Assembly (NCBI GenBank): GCA_900540425.1
Contig: UQFU01000002.1
Span: forward strand, 1 to 49,058
DNA from: an uncultured Alphaproteobacteria bacterium
GTDB lineage: Bacteria; Pseudomonadota; Alphaproteobacteria; RF32; CAG-239
Direction of reading: 5' to 3'
DNA length: 49,058 nt
Part shown: positions 9,720 to 18,901 of the stretch, piece after piece
Numbering within the stretch: the first letter of the stretch is position 1
Layout: the number at the start of each line of letters is the position of its first letter
Program-made: the position numbers and the translations under genes
Notes under the pieces: model-generated
Seen by the model: the letters and a program-made list of their open reading frames with translations, nothing else
Databases searched by the model: none
What the model was told of the DNA's origin: nothing

Positions 9720-11711
9720 ATGGCTTTTTTGAAAAAAAACGATGAGAACCTGCGCGATATGGCCAACGCCGTACGCTTTCTCTGTGCAGACATGATTGAG
9801 AAGTCAAAGTCCGGACACCCCGGCATGCCTTTGGGAATGGCCGATGTTGCCGCCGTTTTGTTTTCCAAATACCTCAAAGTCTGCCCCAAAGCGCCCCGCT
9901 GGTTTGACCGCGACCGTTTCGTGCTTTCTGCCGGTCATGGGTCAACGCTGCTGTATGCTTTGTTTTATCTGATGGGATATAAGGATATTAATTTGGAAGA
10001 TCTCAAAAATTTTCGTCAGCTGGGGTCAAAAACCGCCGGGCATCCTGAATACGGACACTTGGAAGGGATTGACATAACCACCGGGCCGCTGGGGCAGGGG
10101 ATTGCTTCTTCCGTCGGTATGGCTCTGGCGGAAAGGATTATTGCCGCCAAGTTCGGCAGCGATGTCTGCGACCACTATACCTACGTCATCAATGGCGACG
10201 GCTGCCTGATGGAAGGCATTTCCGAAGAGGCAATTTCGCTGGCCGGGCATTGGAAGTTAAATAAGCTGATTGTTTTTTGGGATAATAACAATATTACGAT
10301 TGACGGAACGGTGGACAGCGCTTCTTCAACCAATCAGATTGCCCGCTTTAAAGCCAACGGCTGGAATACGATTTCCATTGACGGTCATAATTATTCCGAG
10401 ATTGACAGGGCCATTCGCAAAGCGCGCAAATCATCTCGCCCGACCCTGATTGCCTGCAAGACCAAAATCGGTTTCGGCGCGCCGAACAAAGCCGGTACCT
10501 GCAAATGCCACGGTTCGCCGCTTGGTGCCGAAGAGGTTGCCGCCATGCGGAAAAATTTGCATTGGCAGTCGGAGCCTTTTGAAATTCCCTCGCAGATTCT
10601 GCAGTCTTGGCGGGACGCCGGCCGCCGCAACAAAAAAGGGTATTATGATTGGGAAGCGCGTGCCAAAGCCAAAGGGCGCGAATTTCTCGATTATATCAAT
10701 AATGAGCTTCCCCGTGGCTGGGATGAAGAATTGAATGCCTTAAAACAGCAAGCCGTTAAAGACGGGTTAAAAATTGCCACCCGCAAGGCATCGCAGCTGT
10801 GCCTGGAAAAAATCGTGCCGCATGTTCCGCAGCTGATTGGCGGATCTGCCGACTTGGCCGCTTCTAACCTCACCAAAGTGGACGGTATGGTTAATATTAC
10901 GGCGGCAAACTACGCCGGCAATAATATTGCTTATGGTATCCGCGAACACGCCATGGGGGCAATTATGAACGGCTTGTCGCTCCATGGCGGCGTTATTCCC
11001 TACGGCGGCACGTTCTTTGTGTTTTCCGATTACTTGCGCCCGGCAATTCGTTTGGGGGCTTTGATGGGCATTCGGGCCATTTATGTTTTGACCCACGATT
11101 CAATCGGTGTCGGCGAAGACGGGCCGACCCACCAGCCGGTTGAACAGCTGGCGTCTTTTCGCAGTATGCCGAATGTGCTGATGTTTCGCCCCTGCGATGT
11201 GGTCGAAACGGCCGAAGCCTGGCAGTTGGCTCTGGAAAATGAAGACAGTCCGAGTCTGTTGGCTCTGACGCGCCAGGCATTGCCGATGCTGCGTACCCAG
11301 ACAAAGGAAAATCTCAGCGCCCGCGGAGCTTATGTTATTTCGGACGTCAAAAAAGGCAAAAAGCGCCAGGCAACGTTGATTGCCACCGGTTCGGAAGTGT
11401 CTTTGGCGGTAGAAGCCCAGCAGAAACTCCGCAAGGAGGGAATTGAAACTGCGGTGGTCTCAATGCCCTGTATGGAGCTGTTTGATCGCCAGGATGTCGG
11501 TTATCAGGAAAAAATTCTTGGCGATGCGCCGCGGATTGCCGTAGAAGCGGCGGCCAAATTCGGCTGGGAGAAATACGTCGGGCTCACCGGTGCCGTAATC
11601 GGAATGGACAGTTTCGGCGCTTCCGGTCCGGCCGATGAATTGTTCCGGTTTTTCGGGATTACGGCAGATGAGGTTTCCGATACCGTCAAAGAATGTCTGC
11701 ACAAAGCCTAA
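9720..11711 (+). CDS. tkt: Transketolase
   Basis: Thiamine-diphosphate enzyme that moves two-carbon units between sugar phosphates in the non-oxidative pentose phosphate pathway. Visible landmarks are SGHPGMPLG near the N-terminus, the TPP motif GDGCLMEGISEEA ... DNNNITIDG, the pyrimidine-domain block GIREHAMGAIMNG, and THDSIGVGEDGPTHQPVEQLAS. Length is 663 aa, typical. The ATG at 9720 directly follows the lipoprotein stop, with GAGGAGA about 10 nt upstream; a longer frame from 9702 adds nothing conserved. A strong terminator lies just after the stop. Rpe, the pathway partner, is about 3.6 kb downstream and fba lies between them. Confidence 0.97.
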   Translation: MAFLKKNDENLRDMANAVRFLCADMIEKSKSGHPGMPLGMADVAAVLFSKYLKVCPKAPRWFDRDRFVLSAGHGSTLLYALFYLMGYKDINLEDLKNFRQLGSKTAGHPEYGHLEGIDITTGPLGQGIASSVGMALAERIIAAKFGSDVCDHYTYVINGDGCLMEGISEEAISLAGHWKLNKLIVFWDNNNITIDGTVDSASSTNQIARFKANGWNTISIDGHNYSEIDRAIRKARKSSRPTLIACKTKIGFGAPNKAGTCKCHGSPLGAEEVAAMRKNLHWQSEPFEIPSQILQSWRDAGRRNKKGYYDWEARAKAKGREFLDYINNELPRGWDEELNALKQQAVKDGLKIATRKASQLCLEKIVPHVPQLIGGSADLAASNLTKVDGMVNITAANYAGNNIAYGIREHAMGAIMNGLSLHGGVIPYGGTFFVFSDYLRPAIRLGALMGIRAIYVLTHDSIGVGEDGPTHQPVEQLASFRSMPNVLMFRPCDVVETAEAWQLALENEDSPSLLALTRQALPMLRTQTKENLSARGAYVISDVKKGKKRQATLIATGSEVSLAVEAQQKLRKEGIETAVVSMPCMELFDRQDVGYQEKILGDAPRIAVEAAAKFGWEKYVGLTGAVIGMDSFGASGPADELFRFFGITADEVSDTVKECLHKA

Positions 11712-11721
11712 ACGCTTAAAT

Positions 11722-11755
11722 GCCTTCCCAATTCCGGAAGGCGTTTTGTTTTTTG
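11722..11755 (+). terminator. Rho-independent terminator of tkt
   Basis: GCCTTCC (11722-11728) pairs with GGAAGGC (11736-11742) across a 7-nt loop and is followed by a T-rich run. It starts 10 nt after the tkt stop. Confidence 0.85.
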
Positions 11756-11764
11756 TAAAAAATA

Positions 11765-11793
11765 TTGACAAACCATAAAGGGGTAATTATATT
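11765..11793 (+). promoter_or_regulatory. Strong sigma-70 promoter upstream of the 149-aa gene
   Basis: A perfect TTGACA (11765-11770), 17-nt spacer and TATATT (11788-11793) lie directly after the tkt terminator and about 50 nt before the next start codon. Confidence 0.75.
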
Positions 11794-11845
11794 TCTTTTC
11801 ATATATTAACACAATTTTATGAACAATTTTAAAAATTATTAGGAA

Positions 11846-12295
11846 ATGAACAAAACAGAAATTTTGCGTGCCAGCCAGTTTATAGATACGGTTCGCCGCG
11901 ATTTGGGTTTGAACATTGGGCTTCAGGATGTTCGTCTCGGACGTTTAAAGTTCAAGAGTGAAGAGAAACAGAAGTTTAACGGATTTGTCTGCTTTTTTGC
12001 GATTTTTCCCGATCATACAACGGGAGAAGGCGGTAAGAACAAAATCTGTTATCTGAATGCTTTTGAAGGTGGGATCGGTCAGCCGGCCGTGTGGGCGGTT
12101 GAAGGTGATGAAGTTGTGATTTATCAGGAATTTAAACCGAATAATACTTTTCGTGCTAAAGGCAGTATTGAATGGCACTATGGGGTTGATAACAAAGGAA
12201 CAGATTATCAAATTGTTGAAGAAGAACTCCGCCGCCGGCACAAATTAGCAGAAGCGCATGAAAAGGAAAAACTCGCTCGGTCAGCCCAAAAGTAA
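11846..12295 (+). CDS. Small soluble protein of unknown function (149 aa)
   Basis: No family recognised. The protein has no signal peptide or membrane helix. The N-terminal 115 residues mix short beta-like stretches (KFNGFVCFFAIFPD, PAVWAVEGDEVVIYQEF). A charged helical tail follows (VEEELRRRHKLAEAHEKEKLARSAQK). The gene has its own near-consensus promoter and its own terminator, so it is an independent transcription unit. AGGAA directly abuts the ATG, which is closer than usual; the next in-frame starts are worse placed. The clean framing by promoter and terminator is the main support that it is real. Confidence 0.75.
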   Translation: MNKTEILRASQFIDTVRRDLGLNIGLQDVRLGRLKFKSEEKQKFNGFVCFFAIFPDHTTGEGGKNKICYLNAFEGGIGQPAVWAVEGDEVVIYQEFKPNNTFRAKGSIEWHYGVDNKGTDYQIVEEELRRRHKLAEAHEKEKLARSAQK

Positions 12296-12319
12296 AATTT
12301 TTACATTTTGTAATTAAAA

Positions 12320-12351
12320 AGGTTCAATGTTGCAGCATTGAGCCTTTTTTA
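12320..12351 (+). terminator. Terminator of the 149-aa gene
   Basis: A 10-bp stem (AGGTTCAATG 12320-12329 with CATTGAGCCT 12336-12345, one G-T pair) with a 6-nt loop is followed by six T. Confidence 0.85.
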
Positions 12352-12360
12352 TTTGTTGCA

Positions 12361-12400
12361 AAAAAAGCATTAACCCTTATTCAAGCGGTTAATGCTTTTT
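12361..12400 (-). terminator. Hairpin terminator, probably of the minus-strand membrane gene
   Basis: GCATTAACC (12367-12375) pairs with GGTTAATGC (12387-12395), with A and T runs on both outer sides, so it can work in either direction. It starts 8 nt past the stop of the gene at 12408-12755. Confidence 0.75.
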
Positions 12401-12407
12401 AGTGTGT

Positions 12408-12755
12408 TCATTGAAAACCGGCCAGATCTCCGCCGCTGTTCCAATAAAAAGCTACCAGAAGTAATCCCGCCATAAGCCAGCAGCACCAGTTGTAGCAGGG
12501 AATTTTGCAGCGTGGAACGCGATAATTGCGGATAATGTCGTATGCCAGATAAATTATCGGCAACACACAACAGATTCCCATCACGCTATACGGATGTTCG
12601 GCAAACTTTCCGATACCTGCAATATCTGCCAACCCGATCAAGAGCCAAAACGCCCCTTTGAGCTTAAACTCGCGAACATACAATCTCTCCGAATAAATCA
12701 AACAGCCGGAAATTGTTATAATAGCCGACAAAATGAAAATAATGTTGTAATTCAT
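12408..12755 (-). CDS. Small integral membrane protein, unknown function
   Basis: A 115-aa protein with about four hydrophobic helices (residues 1-20, 34-50, 57-76 and 92-107). Five Cys lie in the second half (GICCVL, RCKIPCYNWCCW), an unusually Cys-rich stretch for a small membrane protein. No family is recognised. There is no clear Shine-Dalgarno sequence before the ATG at 12755, so the start is uncertain. It is convergent with the 149-aa gene, and the two share a pair of back-to-back terminators, which supports real expression. Confidence 0.6.
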   Translation of the reverse strand: MNYNIIFILSAIITISGCLIYSERLYVREFKLKGAFWLLIGLADIAGIGKFAEHPYSVMGICCVLPIIYLAYDIIRNYRVPRCKIPCYNWCCWLMAGLLLVAFYWNSGGDLAGFQ

Positions 12756-12852
12756 GATAATTGGAATTTATAATATTTTTCTGCCGCCACTATACAAAAA
12801 TTTCGGGAATTTGCAACCTAATTCTGCATGGCGCACAGAAACAAAAAATAAC

Positions 12853-12883
12853 TTGCAATAAATCGCCAATTCACTATATTGGC
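12853..12883 (+). promoter_or_regulatory. fba promoter with an overlapping inverted repeat
   Basis: TTGCAA (12853-12858), a 16-nt spacer and TATATT (12875-12880) lie about 40 nt before fba. GCCAAT (12865-12870) and ATTGGC (12878-12883) form a perfect inverted repeat with a 7-nt gap that covers the -10 element, so it could be a repressor site. Confidence 0.5.
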
Positions 12884-12921
12884 AATTAACAAATTGCTTA
12901 AACATCTAAGGAGATAAATAT

Positions 12922-13971
12922 ATGCCTTTAGTTACAATGCGTCAGATTCTTGACCATGCCGCCGAAAACAATTATGGTGTTCCGGCCTTTAACATCAACG
13001 ATATGGAACAGATTATTGCCGTTTTGCAGGCTGCCAAAAAGGTCAATGCCCCGGTTATTCTGCAAACGTCGACCGGTGCCCGCAAATTTGCCGGTGATCC
13101 GATGATTCGCCATATGGTCGCCGCCGGAATCGAAATGTTCCCCGAACTGCCGATTTGCCTGCATCAGGACCATGGTTCTTCCGTCAACATCTGCCAGTCG
13201 GCAATTGTCAACGGCTACTCTTCGGTTATGATGGACGGCTCTCTGGAAGCTGACGGCAAAACCCCGTCTTCTTTTGAATATAATGCCCGCGTCACCAAAG
13301 AAGTTGTTGCCCGTGCCCACGCTGTCGGCGCTTCCGTTGAAGGCGAGCTCGGCGTTATCGGTTCTCTGGAAACCGGCAAAGGCGATAAAGAAGACGGTCA
13401 CGGCGCTGAAGGCGTTATTGACAAGAAACGTTTGGTAACCGATCCTGACGAAGCCAAAAAATTTGTTGAAGAAACTCATGTTGACGCTTTGGCAGTTGCT
13501 GTCGGAACTTCTCACGGTGCTTACAAATTTACCCGCAAGCCGACCGGTGATATTTTGGCCATTGACGTTATTGAAAAAATTCATAAGGTTCTGCCCAATA
13601 CGCACATGGTTATGCATGGTTCTTCTTCGGTTCCCCAGGAACTGCAGGATTTGATTAATGCCTATGGCGGCGCCATTCCGCAGACCTTTGGCGTTCCGGT
13701 TGAAGAAATTGTCCGCGGCATCAAGTCCGGTGTCCGCAAAGTCAATGTCGATACCGACTGCCGTATGGCCATTACCGGCGCAATCCGCAAGCTCTTTGCA
13801 GAAAATCCGAAAGAATTTGACCCGCGCAAATATCTTAAACCGGCAATTGAAGAAATGCAAAAAGTCTGCGAAGCCCGTTATGTTGCTTTCGGTGCTGCCG
13901 GGCATGCCGATAAGATTAAGGTTATTCCGATGTCGTCGATGGCCAAGCGCTACGCCGACGGTGAGCTTTAA
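12922..13971 (+). CDS. fba: Class II fructose-bisphosphate aldolase
   Basis: Zn-dependent aldolase that interconverts fructose-1,6-bisphosphate with dihydroxyacetone phosphate and glyceraldehyde-3-phosphate. Visible features are the zinc/catalytic block CLHQDHGSS, MMDGSLE, the GELG(V)IG segment, VGTSHGAYKF, and the phosphate-binding MVMHGSSSVP and KVNVDTDCRMA. Length is 349 aa with the extended C-terminus of the CbbA subtype common in alphaproteobacteria. AAGGAG stands 8 nt before the ATG. The gene is monocistronic, framed by a promoter and a GC-rich terminator. Codon use is regular, as for a highly expressed gene. Confidence 0.96.
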   Translation: MPLVTMRQILDHAAENNYGVPAFNINDMEQIIAVLQAAKKVNAPVILQTSTGARKFAGDPMIRHMVAAGIEMFPELPICLHQDHGSSVNICQSAIVNGYSSVMMDGSLEADGKTPSSFEYNARVTKEVVARAHAVGASVEGELGVIGSLETGKGDKEDGHGAEGVIDKKRLVTDPDEAKKFVEETHVDALAVAVGTSHGAYKFTRKPTGDILAIDVIEKIHKVLPNTHMVMHGSSSVPQELQDLINAYGGAIPQTFGVPVEEIVRGIKSGVRKVNVDTDCRMAITGAIRKLFAENPKEFDPRKYLKPAIEEMQKVCEARYVAFGAAGHADKIKVIPMSSMAKRYADGEL

Positions 13972-13999
13972 TCTGAAAAAAAGGGTTTTTGACGCTCTA

Positions 14000-14027
14000 A
14001 GCCCCGCAAAAATGCGGGGCTTTTTGT
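14000..14027 (+). terminator. Terminator of fba
   Basis: GCCCCGC (14001-14007) and GCGGGGC (14014-14020) form a stem with a 6-nt A-rich loop, followed by five T. Confidence 0.9.
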
Positions 14028-14031
14028 CAAT

Positions 14032-14059
14032 TTGACATTTGAAGGATTTATGCTATACT
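14032..14059 (+). promoter_or_regulatory. Sigma-70 promoter of the 14094 lipoprotein gene
   Basis: TTGACA (14032-14037), a 16-nt spacer and TATACT (14054-14059) begin only 5 nt after the fba terminator. Predicted transcription starts about 28 nt before the ATG. Confidence 0.7.
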
Positions 14060-14093
14060 CACCGCCAAATTGTATAATTTAATTAATTATTTT

Positions 14094-14603
14094 ATGAAAC
14101 CGTTTTATATTTTTTTGTTTTTTATCGGAGTGTTGTTAAGCAGTTGTCGGCAAGATTACGATGACCGGTGTTTGATTGTGAATGAAAATCCGTCAGAAAC
14201 CCTGCTTAAGAAATTTGAGTTTGATAACAATGAGTTTATCGATTCCTATTGCGCCTTTCTGAGTGATGATGACATTATTCTGGCTTGGGAAACAAACCGC
14301 AAGGTTTATCTGGTTTCGGTTCCCGAAGATGCCGAAGTTTTGGGAATTGCGCCTGATTGGGCTCTGGTTCGTTTTTCTAATGACCGGATTCTGACTTTGA
14401 TTTTGGATCGCCGGCTCCTTACCGAAAAGCAGCTGCGGCAGTTGGAAACAATCTTGGAAGACGATGCCCGTAAAATTATTTCCGGAGAAGATATTGCCCC
14501 TTATGAAATTGAGGAACACATCGGAAATAAAATATGGATTCTGCGCCCGGATTGGAAAGTTGAAACGCCTCAAATAACGCCAAACCCGATGTTGGAAATT
14601 TGA
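14094..14603 (+). CDS. Putative lipoprotein, unknown function
   Basis: Starting at the ATG at 14094 gives MKPFYIFLFFIGVLLSSC, a lipoprotein signal with Cys at residue 18. The mature part (about 150 aa) is acidic and soluble, and no known domain is seen. A longer frame opens with TTG at 14070, but the signal peptide and promoter spacing favour 14094. The ATG has no Shine-Dalgarno sequence in its short AT-rich leader, so initiation may be weak or leader-independent. The gene is a single unit between a consensus promoter and a shared terminator. The sequence does not show what it does. Confidence 0.75.
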   Translation: MKPFYIFLFFIGVLLSSCRQDYDDRCLIVNENPSETLLKKFEFDNNEFIDSYCAFLSDDDIILAWETNRKVYLVSVPEDAEVLGIAPDWALVRFSNDRILTLILDRRLLTEKQLRQLETILEDDARKIISGEDIAPYEIEEHIGNKIWILRPDWKVETPQITPNPMLEI

Positions 14604-14610
14604 AAAAGGA

Positions 14611-14644
14611 AAAACCCCGCCAGGCAGCTGCTTGAGCGGGGTTT
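14611..14644. terminator. Bidirectional terminator between converging genes
   Basis: AACCCCGC and GCGGGGTT (14613-14620, 14636-14643) pair around a 15-nt loop, with A and T flanks. It serves the lipoprotein gene on plus and the ferritin gene on minus. Confidence 0.75.
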
Positions 14645-14669
14645 GCCCTAGATGGAAACGTTTGCGCGG

Positions 14670-15182
14670 CTATTTGTCGCCGTTCAGATGATGTTCGACG
14701 GCAGCGTCAATATCATCAATAAAATCGCCGATTTCCTGTTCGTGTTCCAGCTCCTCGCTCAAAATCTTGCGGGAAATATGAAAAGTTTGAATATCCTTGC
14801 CCATTGTCATCTCGCAGATTTTCTGGTAGCGGGCAACAGCGCAGCGTTCGGCAATCAGGTTTTGTTCCAACAGCTTGACGGTATAATCGTCGGCGGGCGC
14901 GTCGTATTTGCATTGGGCGTATTTTTTCCACTCATCGGGATCAAGCAGCGGCGTACCGCCGAGTTGGATAATCCTTTCTGCCAGCCAGTCCGCGTGCTTC
15001 AGCTCTTCTTCGGCATGCTCGTTAAATTCCTTAATGACATTGTAGCGCATCGGCCCCTTGGCAACCTGCGCCCCCATCCAGTATTGATAATAAGCCAGCC
15101 ACTCTTCCGCAAAAGCTACGTTCAGCATGTTCAGCAGTTCGTTGCGATCAACCTGGCTGATTTTTTGAGCCATTTCACCCAT
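14670..15182 (-). CDS. Dps-like ferritin-family protein (DPSL/thioferritin type)
   Basis: Predicted four-helix ferritin-like protein for iron storage or peroxide detoxification. The di-iron ligand pattern is complete: Glu in AFAEEW (helix A), ExxH in EEELKHADW (helix B), Glu in NLIAERCAVARY (helix C) and ExxH in SEELEHEQEIGDF (helix D). Two Cys, in YAQCKYD and AERCAVARY, are 23 residues apart. This recalls the paired Cys that mark archaeal and bacterial Dps-like (DPSL) proteins. Length from the ATG at 15182 is 170 aa; GGAGA lies 6 nt upstream. A longer frame reaches 15623 but runs antisense to rpe and is not real. Bacterioferritin-like is the alternative name. Confidence 0.85.
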   Translation of the reverse strand: MGEMAQKISQVDRNELLNMLNVAFAEEWLAYYQYWMGAQVAKGPMRYNVIKEFNEHAEEELKHADWLAERIIQLGGTPLLDPDEWKKYAQCKYDAPADDYTVKLLEQNLIAERCAVARYQKICEMTMGKDIQTFHISRKILSEELEHEQEIGDFIDDIDAAVEHHLNGDK

Positions 15183-15320
15183 TTTGTTTCTCCATTCAGT
15201 AGGGGTTAAACCAATTCTTAAAGTTAAATAATCATCAATCGCCGAAATACAAGATGCAAATTTTAATGGATTTTTGCACGGCAATGGTATATATTTGAAA
15301 AAACAGAAAGGAGCCGCGCC

Positions 15321-15956
15321 ATGGTAAAAATTGCACCAAGCATTCTCTCGGCAAATTTTGGAATGTTGCAGTCCGAAATTGAGAAATTGGATAAATCGGG
15401 AGCCGACCTGATCCATCTGGACGTGATGGACGGAAATTTTGTTCCGAATTTGACTTTTGGTCCCGGAATAGTCAAGGCTCTGCGCCCATATACCAGACTG
15501 CCGTTTGATGTCCATTTGATGGTTAATAATCCCGATGAAATGATTCCGTGGTTTATTGCGGCCGGGGCGGATATTATTACCGTTCATGCCGAAACCTGCC
15601 CACATCTGGACAAGACCCTGCATACAATCCGCGCCTATGGCCTGAAAGCGGGCGTTTCACTGAACCCCGCCACGCCGGAATATGTTTTGGAATATGTGCT
15701 GGATAAACTGGATTTGGTATTGGTTATGAGCGTTAATCCCGGTTTTGGCGGCCAGAAGTTTATTGAAAGTTCTCTGGCCAAAATCTCCAAAATACGGGAT
15801 ATGATTGGTGACCGCCCGGTTGAAATTGAAGTTGACGGCGGTATCAACCCGTTGACGTCTTCGCGCTGCATTTCTGCCGGAGCCGATATCCTGGTAGCCG
15901 GAACCGCAGTTTTTGCCGGCGGGGAATATGCCCGGAATATTGAATCTTTAAGGTAA
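15321..15956 (+). CDS. rpe: Ribulose-phosphate 3-epimerase
   Basis: Interconverts D-ribulose-5-phosphate and D-xylulose-5-phosphate in the pentose phosphate pathway. The TIM-barrel signatures are clear: APSILSANFGML, LIHLDVMDGNFVPNLTFGP (metal and catalytic residues), PFDVHLMV, MSVNPGFGGQKF, and EVDGGINPLT near the C-terminus. Length is 211 aa, as expected. AAAGGAG lies 8 nt before the ATG. It is divergent from the ferritin gene and upstream of phoB; transketolase and aldolase are nearby, so central sugar-phosphate enzymes cluster here. Confidence 0.96.
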   Translation: MVKIAPSILSANFGMLQSEIEKLDKSGADLIHLDVMDGNFVPNLTFGPGIVKALRPYTRLPFDVHLMVNNPDEMIPWFIAAGADIITVHAETCPHLDKTLHTIRAYGLKAGVSLNPATPEYVLEYVLDKLDLVLVMSVNPGFGGQKFIESSLAKISKIRDMIGDRPVEIEVDGGINPLTSSRCISAGADILVAGTAVFAGGEYARNIESLR

Positions 15957-16015
15957 TATTAAGACAATATCCTTATTCTGCTTTCAGACGATGAAAAGCA
16001 ACAGGGGAGGACGAC

Positions 16016-16717
16016 ATGAAACATACGGTTATGGTTATTGAGGACGAAGAGGCCTTGGCACTGATTCTCAAATATAATCTTGAAAAAGAAGGTTATAACG
16101 TCGTATGGGAATCCCGCGGCAGCAAAGCCGTCCCCCAGGTAGAAAAGACCCGCCCGTCGGTTATTCTTTTGGACTGGATGCTTCCGGAGCTTTCCGGCGT
16201 TGAGATATGTAAGTTGATTCGCAACAAGCCGGATATTAAAAATATTCCGATTATCATGCTTACCGCCAAAGGCGAAGAGGAGGACAAGGTCAAAGGCCTG
16301 TCCTCGGGTGCGGACGATTATGTTACCAAGCCTTTTTCCATTCCTGAATTGATGGCCCGGGTCAAAACCAATATCCGCCGCGCGCCGGAACCGCAGACCG
16401 AAAAAGAATTGGCTTTTGAAGATATTGTTATGGATATGGAAACCAAAAAGGTTCACCGCGGCGATAATTATATTCACCTCGGCCCGACCGAGTTCCGGCT
16501 GCTGAAAACCCTGATGGAAGTTCCGGGCAAGGTTTTTTCCCGCGAATATCTGCTCAAAACCGTATGGGGAGATAATATCTATGTGGAGTCCCGCACGGTT
16601 GATGTTCATATCCGCCGGCTGCGCAAATCCTTAAACGAGTTTGGCCCGGACTATATCCGCACCGTCCGTGCTACCGGCTATGCCCTGGACAGCCACCTGG
16701 TTGATGAAGAAGAATAA
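16016..16717 (+). CDS. phoB: Phosphate regulon response regulator PhoB
   Basis: OmpR-type transcription factor, the usual partner of PhoR in phosphate starvation. The receiver domain (1-120) has the acidic pocket IEDEEALA, the phosphoacceptor D53 in ILLDWMLPELSG, Thr in MLTAKG and Lys in VTKPFS. The C-terminal winged helix shows LGPTEFRLLKTLMEVPGKVFSREYLL and ESRTVDVHIRRLRKSLN followed by IRTVRATGYAL, close to alphaproteobacterial PhoB. Length is 233 aa. No phoR or phoU is adjacent, so the name rests on sequence alone; CtrA-like or other OmpR members are less likely. The start has GGGAGG 7-8 nt upstream. Confidence 0.85.
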   Translation: MKHTVMVIEDEEALALILKYNLEKEGYNVVWESRGSKAVPQVEKTRPSVILLDWMLPELSGVEICKLIRNKPDIKNIPIIMLTAKGEEEDKVKGLSSGADDYVTKPFSIPELMARVKTNIRRAPEPQTEKELAFEDIVMDMETKKVHRGDNYIHLGPTEFRLLKTLMEVPGKVFSREYLLKTVWGDNIYVESRTVDVHIRRLRKSLNEFGPDYIRTVRATGYALDSHLVDEEE

Positions 16718-16735
16718 GCCCGCAAAACAATTTAA

Positions 16736-17923
<1,188 letters not shown>

Positions 17924-17924
17924 A

Positions 17925-18881
17925 ATGGAAAAATGCAGTACCCAGAGCGTAGAACAGTTTGTCGATTCTTTCCGGCAGGAGAACCGGGGAGCCGGACTGC
18001 GGGTGTTCGTCGCCGGCGGGTCGCGTTCCGGGAATGATAAGATTTATGTTGACGAATGTTATAATCTGGGACGCCAAATTGCCAAAATGGATTTCCGGCT
18101 CGATTTCGGACTTTCCAGCTCCGGAATTATGGGAGCGGTGGCCCGCGGCGTTTTGGACGGCTGGAACAAAAAGCAATGCGCCGGCGCACCGATACAGGGC
18201 ATAACCACCAAAGAATATTACAGCCTTTATCAAACCGATGAAATTCTGAGTCAGATTGAAGATGTTATCGTTGCCCAGACTCTGGAAGAACGCAAACAAA
18301 AACTGCTTGATGCCGATTTTGTGGTCTTTGCGCCCGGCGGCGTCGGAACTCTGGATGAGCTGGCCTATGACTGCGTTGCCATGCAGGATGGTTTTTTGCA
18401 GATAAAACCGTTTATTCTCTACAATGTTGAAGGCTATTTTCACCACTTGGTTGAGTTTTTGAAAAGTATTGCCGCCAACGGATTCGCTGACCCCATCCCT
18501 TTTATTGTCGTTGATAACAGCTACGAGCTGGGGATTGTGTTCCGTCTGCTCAAATGCCGTTATAAAAAAGGAAATACCACGACCGAGGCTTATGCCGCTA
18601 CCCGGCAGCTTATTTATGAATTGCCGTATTTTATCCGTCAAAAAGATGCCACTCCCGAAAAGCATATTGAAGAAATGGTCAGAGAGATGACGGAACTCAG
18701 TCTCCATGGTACTGCGGCGGAACGTTGCGACCTGGCTAATGAAATCGAACGTGCGTATCTTGAAAAAGAAATTGAGCGAATGTATGACCGCCTGGCCAAA
18801 ACCGGCCGCGATACCGCCGTCGTCAGCGATAAGCTGACAAAACTCCGCCAGATGCAGAAAGAGAATAAGCAAAACAAATAG
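17925..18881 (+). CDS. LOG-family (lysine decarboxylase-like fold) protein
   Basis: Member of the LOG/TIGR00730-like Rossmann family, whose characterised members cleave the N-glycosidic bond of nucleoside 5'-monophosphates. The hallmark PGGxGTxxE is present as APGGVGTLDELAYD; the preceding glycine-rich loop is replaced by GLSSSGIMGAVARG. Residues 230-318 form a charged, probably helical C-terminal extension absent from short LOG proteins. Length is 318 aa from the ATG at 17925, 1 nt after the tgt stop. Despite common 'lysine decarboxylase' labels, no PLP site is expected. The EamA transporter starts 20 nt after the stop. Substrate unknown. Confidence 0.8.
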   Translation: MEKCSTQSVEQFVDSFRQENRGAGLRVFVAGGSRSGNDKIYVDECYNLGRQIAKMDFRLDFGLSSSGIMGAVARGVLDGWNKKQCAGAPIQGITTKEYYSLYQTDEILSQIEDVIVAQTLEERKQKLLDADFVVFAPGGVGTLDELAYDCVAMQDGFLQIKPFILYNVEGYFHHLVEFLKSIAANGFADPIPFIVVDNSYELGIVFRLLKCRYKKGNTTTEAYAATRQLIYELPYFIRQKDATPEKHIEEMVREMTELSLHGTAAERCDLANEIERAYLEKEIERMYDRLAKTGRDTAVVSDKLTKLRQMQKENKQNK

Positions 18882-18901
18882 GAAAAGGAAGGGAGAAAGC
18901 T

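Noticed and set aside
12928..13905. A 325-residue open frame antisense to fba
   Set aside because: It is fully contained in the aldolase gene, has no conserved motif and is explained by the codon pattern of fba.
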